Below, one piece after another: positions 23,030 through 34,112 of a stretch of 64,000 nucleotides of DNA. The notes beneath the pieces are model-generated. The model did not search any database and was not told the origin of the DNA. It saw only the letters and a program-made list of their open reading frames with translations. The stretch's first letter is position 1, and each line of letters starts with the position of its first letter. Source of the stretch: Hymenopus coronatus (Eukaryota; Arthropoda; Insecta; Mantodea; Hymenopodidae); assembly GCA_030762935.1 (NCBI GenBank), contig CM060890.1, positions 63,118,765-63,182,764 of the forward strand, in the 5' to 3' direction. A program made the position numbers and the translations under genes.

Positions 23030-23283
23030 ACAGACTTTTCTCATATAGGAATTTGTCAACTCCTGTCTATATAAACAAAGGAACTTCAGTCACATAGCAA
23101 CCAGCTTTTGACTATCACTTTAACCTATGCTACTCCCTTATTTCGCTTCTACTTACAAGGAAGCAGGTAATAAGACTAATTCAGCTAATTTTCCTCAGTT
23201 AGCATATATTAAATAGAAGCATAATCTTTTTTTAAGATTAATTTGTTAGAGATGAAGAGAAAAGTCTTGTGAATGGAACATAT

Positions 23284-23316
<33 letters not shown>

Positions 23317-23318
23317 GT
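23030..23318 (-). repeat. Hairpin repeat, 5' part; ends in poly-T
   Basis: Contains 'ggaatttgtcaactcctgtc', 'catagcaaccagcttttgac' and 'gagatgaagagaaaagtc', then the terminal motif and a 29-nt poly-T (23288-23316). It abuts the hairpin end of the preceding plus-strand copy. Confidence 0.88.
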
Positions 23319-23592
23319 ACATTAAGATTCCAAGTTGTCCGAAAAGAATGAGTTATTGAAAATTACTATGACTGCATACCGAAAGGTACAATGGCTGCCA
23401 ACCTTGGTTCAAAACTTACTGCTGAACACAAATCCTTTCGGTCGCGAACTGAAGTCTCTCCTGAAGGCGTGCAGCTGCCCGGAGAAGAATTCTAGACTAA
23501 TACAGTCTTCCACCGCTAATCGCATTCCTTCGATGGGGAACCGATGAACGTCATTTTCAACGTATATGCGGCTTTCAAGAACTACTTTGCCT
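23319..23592. other. No gene recognised
   Basis: A 70-codon open frame (23335-23547) in slightly GC-richer DNA, of unknown nature. Confidence 0.4.
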
Positions 23593-23605
23593 TAGCTTGA
23601 TCCGA

Positions 23606-23900
23606 AATGAAATGGCGTTTTATTTATGGACGTTCTTTAATTGCTGTGGTTCTCAGTGTCCCATTCTATACAGGGCGTGAAAGACCGCTTAATTTTGCTC
23701 AGAGGCCTCTGTATCAGACTTGAGGTTCTTTTACGTGCTGAAAATCTAAGGCATGGAACCCACGGCTTTACTCCCCTTCCGAAGGAAGCCATGCTAAGGA
23801 TTTTTACGGCCGAAAAAATCCATCGTCCTCCGCCGGGCTTGAACCCGCGATCTTGGGTATATGAAGTTAGCATTGAAACCATTACACCACGGAGGGCGAC
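23606..23900 (-). repeat. tRNA-derived SINE, family A, with 13-bp target duplication
   Basis: Closest relative of the SINE at 1250, same orientation and structure: tRNA-like head from 23900 downward, B box GGGTTCAAGCCCG, conserved body, and 3' end 'AAAACGCCATTTCATT'. The 13-mer TAGCTTGATCCGA flanks it exactly (23593-23605 and 23901-23913), showing insertion by retrotransposition with little decay since. Confidence 0.9.
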
Positions 23901-23913
23901 TAGCTTGATCCGA

Positions 23914-24119
23914 GGAATGTGTTTGGAGTTGTATTAGGGGTAAACAACACACGCTTTCAGACTACTTCTATAATAGACTGGCTTGTTAACGTAGAGTTTC
24001 GGCGTCAATTCCCGACAGCAGAGGGGGGATTTTTGTGTTTAATTAAGATCATTCCCTTCCCCCCTGGTGTCCGGAAGTAGCCTTTGTGACTGAATGTGAG
24101 TTTATTTCTTAATGAAAAA
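23914..24119. other. No gene recognised
   Basis: Short spacer without recognisable content. Confidence 0.4.
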
Positions 24120-24597
24120 TCCGTAAAATGAATATCACCTGGTACATTTACATGAATTTCTCTAGCTATTGTATAACTAAATATTCTTAAAAAGCGTATT
24201 TATTTATCTACTTTATACTAATCAAAATATACCTATATTACCACAAAATGTTTTATTGCTTATTTCCTTAAAAGTAGAAGGGAAATAAATAAATGCACTA
24301 GTTTAAAATTATAGTCAAGTCTTTTAAAAGCTGGGTGCTATGTGATTTAAATTTGGTTCTCTTTGTGTGAACAGGAGTAAAATAAAAGAAAGAGGAATCA
24401 CAAATTTTCGTTCGTGAAAAGTTTAAGTACGCATTCTTGGAAGATGCTGAATTTAAATATCAAGATTGGTATGTAATCGATTTTTCGCTTCTGAATTATG
24501 CTGTCCACAGTGACACAGACACATAGAGGTCCTCAAAACATGCATTTCCAGTGAAATCTCGGTATCCCATTTTTGGGTGGAATACATTACCTTTTCA
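24120..24597 (+). repeat. Hairpin repeat with internal deletion
   Basis: Begins at the degraded 5' terminus ('tacatgaatttctctagc'), then jumps after about 24410 to 'cgcattcttggaagatgctg', losing about 300 bp of the usual middle. Ends 'gggtggaatacattacc'. Confidence 0.8.
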
Positions 24598-24860
24598 ATC
24601 TAGTAACCGAGTAGATTGCTAAGGGGATTTCGTCTGCGACCAATATTGGGGAGGTCGCGAGTTCGTGGTCTACCTGATCCATGAATGCTTTTAGGAGTTT
24701 CCAGGCGAATGATGGGTAGGTTTCTCTTATCCCCCAAATTTTCTCTCCCTCCATGTTGTTTCAATTGTTAATTCATCCATCCTTCATAACTTTGCAGAAC
24801 AAATATAAGTCGTAGTGGCTGGACGAAGACGAACGGCTTTTATACTCTTTCTTATATCAT
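24598..24860 (+). repeat. tRNA-derived SINE-like element, family F
   Basis: A tRNA-like head ('AACCGAGTAGATTGCTAAGG' then 'GGTCGCGAGTTCG') is followed by a body with 'ttcatccatccttcataact' and 'gtggctggacgaagacgaac'. Boundaries are approximate and no target duplication was found. Confidence 0.5.
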
Positions 24861-25639
24861 ATATCTTCCCGGTTTATTGTCCTTTTTGAACGCGTAACCG
24901 ATAAAATCTGATTGTGGTGTAACTCAGAAACAAATATAAGGAAGCACGTTTTATTGGATTGCACTGCAAGCAGAATCGCTATCTTTATGTTATTCACCTA
25001 CGCTCTCAAAGAATTTATCGCTGTATAAAGCGAGAATATTTACGCGTAATTTTAGGGCACTTTTAGAGACCTAGCAAACATTCTTATAGCGGCGCCAGAA
25101 AGAACTTATTTGTGTAGTCAAGTGGAAAAGGCGTCTCTAAGTCTCTTACACAAGTACAAGTTAAAATTGTATGGTATTTATTGCTTTTAAGTATTTAATA
25201 TTTTTTTTTCAAATAAAATTATTTACAAATTTAAATTACACATATATTGCAGTCTATTTGTATGAACAACCTTAAAACCATCACTATTGTTGGAGCTTCA
25301 CATCCTTTACAAAATAGTAAATTCTTTTTGGCTATTGCCATTTCAGAAATCGCGGAATTACTCCTGCCTCTACGATGCTGACGCTACCTCTTGAAGTGGA
25401 GATGGCGTAGCAGCAATTCAATCCAAGTTCCATCACTCATGTCGGTGTATATTGGGCCACCTTTACAGCGGTGTCTTGATCAGGGTATTTCTAGTTAGGG
25501 AGTTCGCCACTACGTTCACATGGTGACGGGGATTATTTCATTGCCCGTAAGTGGTATTGTAAGAAGAAATTACGTCTTGCAGGCGTGAAAATGCCAAATT
25601 TAGCTCAAACACTTTTTCTCTCAAGGTGCCTCTGAGGTT
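24861..25639. other. No gene recognised
   Basis: Single-copy-looking AT-rich sequence; nothing supportable seen. Confidence 0.45.
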
Positions 25640-25815
25640 CTTTTGTGTGTAAATAAACATTATACAGAACACACTCACACACAGAGAGACACATACGTAC
25701 GTAGATTTTTCTAAAAAAAATTTCGGACGCGGGGAATCTCAAAACGTATATTTCCGGTGAAATCTCAACATCTAATTTTTTGGTGGAATACAATGCATTG
25801 TATGTACGCGCGTGC
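25640..25815 (+). repeat. Hairpin repeat, 3' end fragment
   Basis: CA-rich section (25670-25695), then 'tatttccggtgaaatctc' and 'tggtggaatacaat'; the hairpin is degraded. Confidence 0.7.
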
Positions 25816-27547
25816 TAGGGACGGCTAATAAATACGAAGGTTAGTATTTAAAAGAGATTACACGGACTTGAATAAATCGCTGCATCATTCTTGAAAGAAG
25901 TAACCACTTAGAAGGTTCAGCCAAAGAGTAAAAGATCTAAATAGTGATTATACATAACAAGTATTAGTCATCCTTCTTTTCTACTCACAGATACGAGGTG
26001 GAAGGCAGATAGTGTGCTTTTAGTAAAAGTTAACATACGTTTGAAAGAAAGTGTTTTAGCGTGTGGAACACTCTGAAGTGTTAATTTAGGATATTTATTT
26101 ATTTATTTTATGTAAATATTCACTGGAAGCTTTAAAGAGACTAATTTTGGTCAACTAAGAAGAAACGAAAAAAAAATGTATTTTTTAGATAATTCAAGTA
26201 AAATGAGTGTTAGTAAGGGAATAAATGAAACAGGTAAAACTACCTGGTATTCAGAAACAGCAGTGTGTAGTATAAAATAATAAACGAATGAAAGAACCAG
26301 TAAGAACATCACTAAAATAGAAAGCAAAGAGAGCGAGGGAAACTAAAACACGCTAGGTTAATACAGTGGAATAGCACAAACCACAGTGCAAGGCATCGTT
26401 CATTCTTTGCTGTTTTAAAACATTGCACCCATCTAAATGCAAATTTGTCAACAGTGGACAATGATGATGTCCTACAAAATTAAAGCTTTTATTATTTTAT
26501 ACCTCCATATTCAATATCCTTTTCTGCCATAAAAGCGTATTTCGAAATAGAAAAAAAATTAAAAGAGGAAAGATAAAGTGGATTTAAAAATGAAGGTCTT
26601 AACATAGCCTTAAGTAGCAGAACATATTTCACTTTTGGGAGGTGTATAATGCACAAGATGGCATTAAATTGGTATACCAATCGCATAAGTTCTTGCGTAC
26701 GTATGGTAAGTACGTCATATGGCAACAATATGGTACTGTCTTTTAAGCGTGAGATGCGCTCTAGTTAGTTTAAAATAAACAAAAGATTCCAGCTAAACGG
26801 TGCTTTAAATAGTCTTACATTTATTCGTTTATTTTAGACCTACATGTAAACATATAGTGCAATTGTCACCTTCCATATCGTATGTGCATTTGCCAGTGCA
26901 GTAATGACAAAAATGACTTTCCCAAACTCGCAAGGGAGCTTCTTTTTAGTTTCCCATATCTACTAAATAACTAGTGGCTGCATTAATATTGGCAAAAAAT
27001 ATTCCGGTAATAACAAGCTGCAGAAGTTTATAAAATATCGACAGACGAATGAGACAGAGTATTTTGTGTGAAGGGATCGGGAAGTAAAGACGATCTAATC
27101 TATTGCCAGAGGCTAATTGAGAAAAGCGGCTCTAGACTCTTTTGTTTTGATCCGGCTTCGTATATTGACACAAATCCTTTGAGCTTGACCATTGCTGGCA
27201 AGTCTTCGACAAAGACAGGTTCTTGCTCGAGTGTAACGTTGAAAACGGAAGGCTTTTGTGGGGACACCCGGCAAAAGGATTAACTTCCACTACAGTTTAC
27301 CGAACAGAACATAAGGGTTATCGATCTCTAGAGTAAGTAATCAGAATCAAATCTTTTATATCAGAGCTGGGCAGCACCGTTTATTTCCTTGTAAGAAGAC
27401 ATTTTATGTGATGAGATGCAAACTTCTCAGCAAACTAAGACTAAGCCAATACAAAAGATTTGGCATTTGATGCCCTACATTTCAATCAACCTCCACTGGG
27501 AATATTTCTCTTTTAACCGTTTTTTTAACATTTTTACAATCACCATT
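25816..27547. other. No gene recognised
   Basis: AT-rich sequence. A 71-codon frame at 27068-27283 in GC-richer DNA is unrecognised and may be a chance frame or an isolated exon. Confidence 0.4.
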
Positions 27548-27870
27548 TAATACATATGTAGAGAAGTATTGCACTCCTCCAGAAAATTTTATTCTGAGAT
27601 TTCACTGTAAATACACGTTTTAGGGTTCCCTGTATCAGAAAAAGTTCCGTGTGTCTCCTTCTGTCTATGAAAGCATAACTCAAAAACGAAAAGTGGTTTA
27701 GTACGAAACCTGATATTTCCAAGGATACGACGCAAAGGTTTTTAAAGAAAATCCCCCATCTCATATAAATACTCTTTTGTAAGGAGTAATTTAAAAAAAA
27801 TTGACTTTCTCAAAAATGCGCTAAAATATTTATATGACAAATAAAATGTATATCTTGAATTTTTATTGAA
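27548..27870 (-). repeat. Hairpin repeat, 3' half
   Basis: Plus strand shows 'tatgtagagaagtattgcac', 'atttcactgtaaatac', 'ataactcaaaaacgaaaag', 'ggatacgacgcaaagg' and 'ctttctcaaaaatgcg'. Confidence 0.78.
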
Positions 27871-27975
27871 GCTGCCTTTGAAAACCTCTTTTTTCGTGTT
27901 TTTATCCTGTTCAGCTGAAACGAAACCATACAGGGAAAAGGAATCTCAGGGCAGTCAGGGTTTGACAGTGTGTTA

Positions 27976-27988
27976 TTTGGGGGGGGGG
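27976..27988. repeat. Poly-G run
   Basis: Short uninterrupted G tract. Confidence 0.8.
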
Positions 27989-28029
27989 TGATTGCAGGCA
28001 ACGTCATATTTCGGCACCTAGAGTCTCCT

Positions 28030-29185
28030 TAAATGCGGGAGATCCAAAACACAGATGGGCTCGCTTTTCCGACTTCCAGCGTTCTTTTCCGATAAAAATT
28101 CGTAAGTCCGTAGATGTGCCGCATTTCCAAGTAGCAGTATCCAGTAATATGTTGCAAATATAATTAATGTCAGGGTATCCGACAGCTACCTGTTTGCCGG
28201 TCTACTAGTTTTCTCATGGACACACTTGTTCCCTACAGCAGATGTCACAGATTCTGTATATACTCAGTCCCAAATAGAGCGCACGACGGCACAGTCCACT
28301 CGCTTATGGTACAGTGTTTCCAACTCAGTAGAATGGGAGCAGAGATTAGAAGTTGATCTGCCATGCATCCGCTGTGAGTACATCAATGAGAGCAAGATAT
28401 ACTGTAGCCGTTCATCTGTGGGAATCTTTGGATTTGTAAATTGCTTCCATATAGTACGCCATCATCGCAGCGGATGATACCGTTGCCCCCCGGGTAGTGC
28501 ACTGGTGAAGTCATGAGGTGTCTATAAAAGTAAGCTGACTGTTGAGTATCTGTTGGGGGCAGGGTTGCAAAAAGAAATGCGAGTATGTGCTTACCTGGGA
28601 GACGTAGTTGTTCTAACAAAGAGCTTGCTGAAGCGGGAGACTTTCATAATCTAAAATATGCAGTAGTGACTTTCCAACAAGTGCCAAAAATTTCGTATCC
28701 ACTGCTATAATTCGACAACCACCTTTAGTAATGGGAAGAGGCAGTTGCTCCCTGGTAACCCGATATGCAAGTTCGTAAATTTTACATGCCAGTTGAGTAA
28801 CAAAGTCTCATGCAAACAGTGTGTAAGCACAACACCTGAGATATTCGTTTGGTTTATACTCCTAATACGTAAGAGATGAAGCGTCTCTTGCCAGTGACTA
28901 AACTGTAAAACCTCCGACCTGGTAAGATGGAATCTGGTCATAGAAAGGGCGCTATATTCCCGAGTTCACTCATATAAAGTTTCCATATTGCTTGCCATGA
29001 ATACCGTCACATCATCAGCATATACCGTAAGCTTGAATCGGTGACCATGGAGTTGTTCCAGACCACTCAGGCATGACTGCAATTGTCACGGAAGGGGATC
29101 AGGCTCAAAGCAAATAGACCTATAGATAAGGGACAACCCTGTCGGACTGATAGTTCTGTAGTCTCATCATTCTGGATGACTTTTT
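28030..29185 (-). pseudogene. Non-LTR retrotransposon (LINE) reverse transcriptase relic
   Basis: On the minus strand, from high to low coordinate, the palm motifs appear: 'VRQGCPLSIGLFALSLIPF' (about 29150-29090), then after a frameshift 'VYADDVTVF' (YADD at 29011-29022, catalytic Asp pair intact). The region after the polymerase follows ('RVTREQLPLP', 'KGGCRIIAVDTKFLALVGK', near 28770-28660) and then a C-terminal zinc-knuckle-like region ('IWKQFTNPKIPTDERLQYIL' to 'CAVVRSIWD', about 28450-28280). Stops and shifts separate the blocks. The 5' end is cut at about 29188 by a hairpin-repeat copy. Clade is uncertain. It is clearly unrelated to the Jockey-like relic at 8.9 kb. Confidence 0.78.
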
Positions 29186-29187
29186 TA

Positions 29188-29606
29188 CAAAGTGGTAAAC
29201 GTAACAGATAGAAAAGAACTTACTACAAACATTTAGATTTCGTTAAAACTCGCAATGTATCATAAACTTTTCTTTTCTTTTTAGTTACCATTTCCGAGAT
29301 ATTTCTTATTATTTGTTTCAATTTTAAAATGCTTAAACATTTCTCAAACGGCATTCCTCACTTCTTTTTCTGGGCATATAAAAATAACTGCATTTTAAAC
29401 ATAGCAACCAGCTTTTAAAAGATTTGACTATCGTTTTAACCTAGTGTGCGTCTCTATCCTTCTTGTACTTATTAGGAACTAAGTACATAATAAGACCACT
29501 TTGCTAATGTTTATCTGGATAATAATGAAGTATATAGCAGAACAAACTTTTGTAAGAATACTTTGTTACTCAGAAAAGGCATGCGAATGGAATGCATCGG
29601 ATTGTT
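29188..29606 (-). repeat. Hairpin repeat, 5' half
   Basis: Plus strand: 'acatttagatttcgttaaaa', 'atttccgagatatttctt', 'aacatagcaaccagctttta', ending 'ggcatgcgaatggaatgcat'. Confidence 0.8.
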
Positions 29607-29611
29607 TTTAA

Positions 29612-29815
29612 CCTAGTAGATCGTATCGGACGATTAATGAAATGGGTCAAATGATAAACGATCCATAAGAGATTAAGGCTACTCAACATTTGATTCTCAG
29701 GATAAGGAACACCCGCGGAAAAGACCTGATCCTGGTAACTCACCCTAACCGAGATTCAAAATCGGGATCTCTTGAATGTAGGCAGACATGCTACCATCAC
29801 ACTACAGAGGCGAGC
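29612..29815 (-). repeat. tRNA-derived SINE, family B
   Basis: Minus strand: head 'CGCCTCTGTAGTGTGATGGT' (A-box region), B-box-like 'GATTTTGAATCTCGG', and a body ending 'CATTTCATTAATCGTCCGA' and 'CTAGG'. The same head and tail segments recur at 49345-49525. It starts 5 nt from the end of a hairpin repeat. Confidence 0.72.
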
Positions 29816-30049
29816 TCCTTTATCACTTTAGTAAACATGTATTTAAAAGAATAAGGACGAGAAACTATTTTCTGTGTTACTTTCATATAAATTATTTCTC
29901 ATTTATTTATGGTTTTCTATATCCTCTACAAGACATTTTTGCAAAAGTTTAATGTTTGAGCTGCTTCATGTTAGTCGAGATATATGGTTTCCTTTCACAC
30001 GTTTTGTAGCGTGTAAATAAACGGATAAGAGCAAGAAATAATCAAAGAT
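29816..30049. other. No gene recognised
   Basis: AT-rich spacer with a possible short hairpin-repeat scrap near 29965-30000. Confidence 0.4.
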
Positions 30050-30215
30050 ACCTTAATTCACGTGACTTCTACTAAGTATTCTTGAAAAAGTATATTTTAC
30101 ATCTACTTATGTTAAATCGAGACAAACGTTTGCAAGAATGGTTTTACTACACATTTCCTTGTAGTAAAAGGAAGATACGGAAGGCCGTAGGACAACCAAC
30201 TCTTTTAAAATCGTA
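30050..30215 (+). repeat. Hairpin repeat, 5' end fragment
   Basis: 'ttcacgtgacttctactaag' to 'cacatttccttgtagtaaaa' matches the first 160 nt of longer copies. Confidence 0.65.
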
Positions 30216-30644
30216 TGGTTATAATATGGCAATATATATGCTGCATATCGAGCGACGCAGCCATCGGCCGAGTTTATCTAAATGGCGGTGTCCTTCAGTA
30301 CTGACCGACTGGTCGGTCGGAGAGATAAGGACAAACAAGGGAACACTTCTCCCCCCCCCCCCTGATGTAAATTCTAGGAGCGCTCCCGACTTAACGGGAT
30401 AATTCTTTAAGGCTTACTACCCATGAAGCTGCGAAAAACTTTTGCAGCTGTAAACAAATGTCATTCAGCGAGATAGTAAGTTTCTGAAGCAAAATGTCGG
30501 TTACGCAGTGCGTTCTACGAATACTAGATGTCCACACAAAAAGTAAAAAGAAACACCCGTTTGCGTAAACGTTTATACTTTTGAAATAGTTCCACGTTGC
30601 GAGCTTACTACTTCTTAAATATTTCACTTTGTATAAGGTCCCTA
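30216..30644. other. No gene recognised; poly-C run 30351-30362
   Basis: Includes a 12-nt C tract. Open frames on both strands are unrecognised. Confidence 0.4.
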
Positions 30645-31432
30645 GAATTTTGTAATTTGATTATTCCACTCATATGACTTTCTCTAGCATTCCAAAAATA
30701 AGCTTCTTACAAAAGATCATTCTTCTTTCAATACCATTCTAATTTTACGCATTAGTAGAATGTTATTACTTAGATCCTTATAAGTAGAAGAGAACTAATG
30801 GGATAATCAAATTTTCTAAAAGCTGTCGTTATGCGATTGCCTTTTTTAATTCTTCACTTCTTTGTGAAAACAAAGAAAATAAAAGTAACGCGGGCTACTC
30901 CGCCCGCATATTTTAGAATGGAAACCAATAACAAGGAATGTTTCAGAAACGGTTACCTTCAAACAGAAATGTAAAGGACAGATTATGTGTTTTAATGAGA
31001 TACATCTCTCAGAGTCCATCTCTCAGGGTTTACCAGCTATGTAAAAGTCATTTAGAATGAAGAAGACTTCAGAGGCTATTTCGAGGAAATTCGAGGTATA
31101 CATTTTATTTTTCATATAAATGCTCTAGAGACATTTTTGAGAAAATCAAAAATTTCAAAACATTTTCCATGGAAAGAGTGGGAGATTTTCCTTGGGAGAT
31201 ACTGAAGCTTGGTGTTTAACAGACTTTTCCTTTTTGAGTTATGCTGTCCACAGACACATATACACACACAGACAGACGCACTCATTGACGTTTTTTATAA
31301 AAATACTTTTTATATTCATGGGGTCTCTAAACATATATTTCCGGTGAAATTTTGGTATCGAATTTTAGGTGGAATACAATATATTCTCTATCTACTACGT
31401 AAGCTGTACATATGCACTAGAGAAAGTAAAAA
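30645..31432 (+). repeat. Hairpin repeat, near full length
   Basis: 'ttccactcatatgactttct' at the 5' end; CA microsatellite near 31258-31272; hairpin 'tacgtaagctgtacatatgc' and 'agagaaagtaaaa' at the 3' end. Confidence 0.88.
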
Positions 31433-32214
31433 TGTTCAACTCTGTTTCATCTGCATGTTATACTTATAGTTAATTAATACTTAGAAATGAATTTTATTAA
31501 ATATAATTCTGCACAGAGAGCTATAAAAATGTACCATACTGAAATCAATGAGGCAGCACCGTATAAATTAGTATTTCTTATGGAAGTGAGACAGGTATTC
31601 AGAATGGAGGACCAGGAAAATGGAAACTTCGGAAAGGAGATTTATGAGATCGTTGATGAGATAACGCTGCGAGCTAAAGAGAGACGTACAAATATAAGGA
31701 AGGAAAAGGGAAAAATCAAGAATGTTAGAAAATGTTACACCATATCAAGAACTCTGGTACTACAATGTTGGAAGATAGACTACCAAAGCAATCATTTTAG
31801 ATATAAACGAGCAGGTAGATTGAATATGTAAAAACGTAGGAAAACACGTAGATGGACATCTCACACACTGCGGTCCTAAATGGCCTCTACTATGGCTAAT
31901 ACCCCCGGCGGAAGGGATGAGGTGAAGAGAACCACACAGACCGGCACCCAGGAATCGGGGAGACCAAAGATTGAGACGCACGAAGTAGTTAATAATTCTA
32001 GTTTGCATGCTTCGGCACACTGGCGAGGAACCACAGAGTCGAGGAAGGGCGACGAAGCGACTCCTACGGCTCCAATTTGAAGCTCAAAGCGCAGCCGATG
32101 AAGAATCTTTTACAGAGCATAAGCATCCAAGTAATCTCCTCGCAGGCCAACAAACCAGCAATCAGACCTGATTGATAAAGAGAAGGAAATGAAATGAGAG
32201 TACTAAGGGAGAGG
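31433..32214. other. Unidentified; open frame of 114 codons at 31487-31831
   Basis: The plus-strand frame is Lys/Glu-rich, hydrophilic, without a signal peptide or membrane segment, and ends in a basic stretch. It is followed by a GC-richer segment (31850-32110). It could be part of a transposable-element gag-like or LINE region. I recognise no domain and do not claim a gene. Confidence 0.3.
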
Positions 32215-32355
32215 TTCATGGTATTTGATAATACCCCTGCATCCGCTTTGGCGGCCAGGGAAAGCCACGGAAAAACTCAGGGTCAGAATGCACGATACCC
32301 AGGGATCGAACCTGAGACCTCCTGAATGTCAGTTTTGCACGAAACTGCTTAAGCA
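32215..32355 (-). repeat. tRNA-derived SINE, family D
   Basis: Minus strand: tRNA-like head with B box 'TCAGGTTCGATCCCTGGG' (about 32310-32327), then a body 'TGGCTTTCCCTGGCCGCC' and a 3' part 'GGGGTATTATCAAATACC'. Confidence 0.6.
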
Positions 32356-32983
32356 AAATGGCTGGGTTAGATGAGGACAGTCAAGGATGCGATGGAGAGA
32401 CCAATTTTCATAGCATTTGATTCAGGACGGAAAAATACCCAATCCTCGATATGGCAGAAAAAGGTGGATGAATATGCTGATGAATTAAGTGAATCAATCT
32501 CTCACTGCAATATTGAGATAAGTAAAGAGTTGATAAATAAACGAATTTGCAGGGGAATGACATACTTTCCCTGTTTAGGGGAAATGGTAGTAGAAATAGT
32601 GAAAAAACCTCAAAATATTTTTATTTGCTTATTTGATAGTACATATAATTGGGATTATCATCCTAGATTTTCATTTTTAAAATTCGAACTACAAGTAACC
32701 TAAAACAATGTAATGAGCCACGCCCACTTTTTAAAGCTCCCAGTGAAAAAAAACAATTTATTGCTTAATTTTGCTTGTGAATTTTGAAACTATACCTTTA
32801 GAAGCCTTCAATATTTTTGTGTAGTTGAACCATCCATTTTGTGGTCATAGCAGTATTATATAGAAGGCTGTGGTGCTTCAAAACCAATATTTATGCTGTT
32901 TAGTGGAATTAGAGTATAGTTTGAGTGGTGTGTGTCATTGTGTCATTCTTTGTGTTTGCTGACTATATTGATCCTTTCTTACA
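32356..32983. other. Leader region upstream of the Mutator-like relic
   Basis: Contains an unrecognised 110-codon frame (32371-32703). The 32780-32983 part directly precedes the Mutator-like coding relic and may be its former 5' region. No terminal inverted repeat was identified. Confidence 0.35.
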
Positions 32984-34112
32984 ATGCCAAGGCCTGGTAT
33001 AATGTTAAAAAAATATGGTAAGTCCCATATAACCAATATGAAAAGGCAAAATGGTGTTCAGATTATGGTTAGGCCTGTAGATGTCAATATAAACTTGTCT
33101 CCAAGTGCATCTAAAGTTAAACTTGGGCAAAGTATTGTGCCAGGAGAAGAAAAACAAGAATTAAATACAGGTTTCAGAATTGAGGACCTGGAATTATTAG
33201 CAGAAGCACTTACAAAGCCTGGAAGTTCTCTGTTTGTGGAGGAAATGTGAATTTGGAGGATGATGGAAAGAGAGAAGGTTTGGTTTGTACATTACACATT
33301 GTATGTAAAAACTGTGATACTGAAATACCATTCAAAATATCAAAGGCCAGTAATTGAATGTGTGAAGCCAACATGAGGTTTGCATATGCACTAAGATGTA
33401 TAGGAGTTGGAAGAGAAGGTGGAAAAATGTTATGTGGTGTCATGAATATGACTGGTCCTCCATTAAAATGTACTGCAATGAATACTGCTCTCTTCAATGC
33501 AGTTGCAGTTGTAAGTGAAGCGAGTGTGAAAGTGAAGTTCAATGGGCTATTCAAGAAAATTGTGATGCAACTAATAGCAAAAATGTATCAGTTTCTTGTG
33601 ATAATTCATGGATGAAGAGGGGACAAACTTCACTGCATGGAGAGTCAACAGCCATTAGTGTTGACACTGGAAAAGTATTAGGTTATAGGTAATGTCAAAA
33701 TAGTGTTCTTCATGTCCTTTGCATAAGAAATATAATGATGCAAGTAAATAATTAGAATGGCAAGAAGCACATAAAGTTGTTAGTAGCAAGAATCATGTAG
33801 GCTCCAGTGGTGGGATGGAACCTGCAGGCATGAAACTGATTTTTCATAGGTATTTACAAAAGTATGGAGTAAGATACATAAAGTACCTAGGAGATGGAGA
33901 CTCTAGTGCTTTCAAGAATGTAGCTGAAAGCCAACCTTATGGAGAAGACTGCACTATTGAAAAATTGGAGTGCTTGGGTCATGTTCAGAAGAAGATGGGT
34001 GGGCGACTCAGAAGACTTGTCGCAGATAATAAAGAGAAGCTACTGAAGGATGGAAAGCCACTGGGAGGAAAAAATAGGCTAAGAAATAAGAGAATAGACA
34101 GCCTACAAGTAT
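32984..34112 (+). pseudogene. Mutator-like (MULE-type) transposase relic
   Basis: A decayed DDE transposase of the Mutator-like type that is common in arthropod genomes. Met at 32984 opens an N-terminal frame to 33250. A frameshift then leads to 'MCEANMRFAYALRCIGVGRE' (33358 on), preceded by an in-frame stop at 33355. Another shift gives 'VSCDNSWMKRGQTSLHG', holding the presumed first catalytic Asp (33600-33602). After more shifts, 33815-34112 reads 'KYGVRYIKYLGDGDSS' (second Asp block) and 'ECLGHVQKKMG' and ends at 'GGKNRLRNKRIDSLQ'. Beyond that the similarity stops, so the C-terminal part is missing or replaced. At least three frameshifts and one stop rule out function. Family identity rests on remembered motif order. 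Confidence 0.75.
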
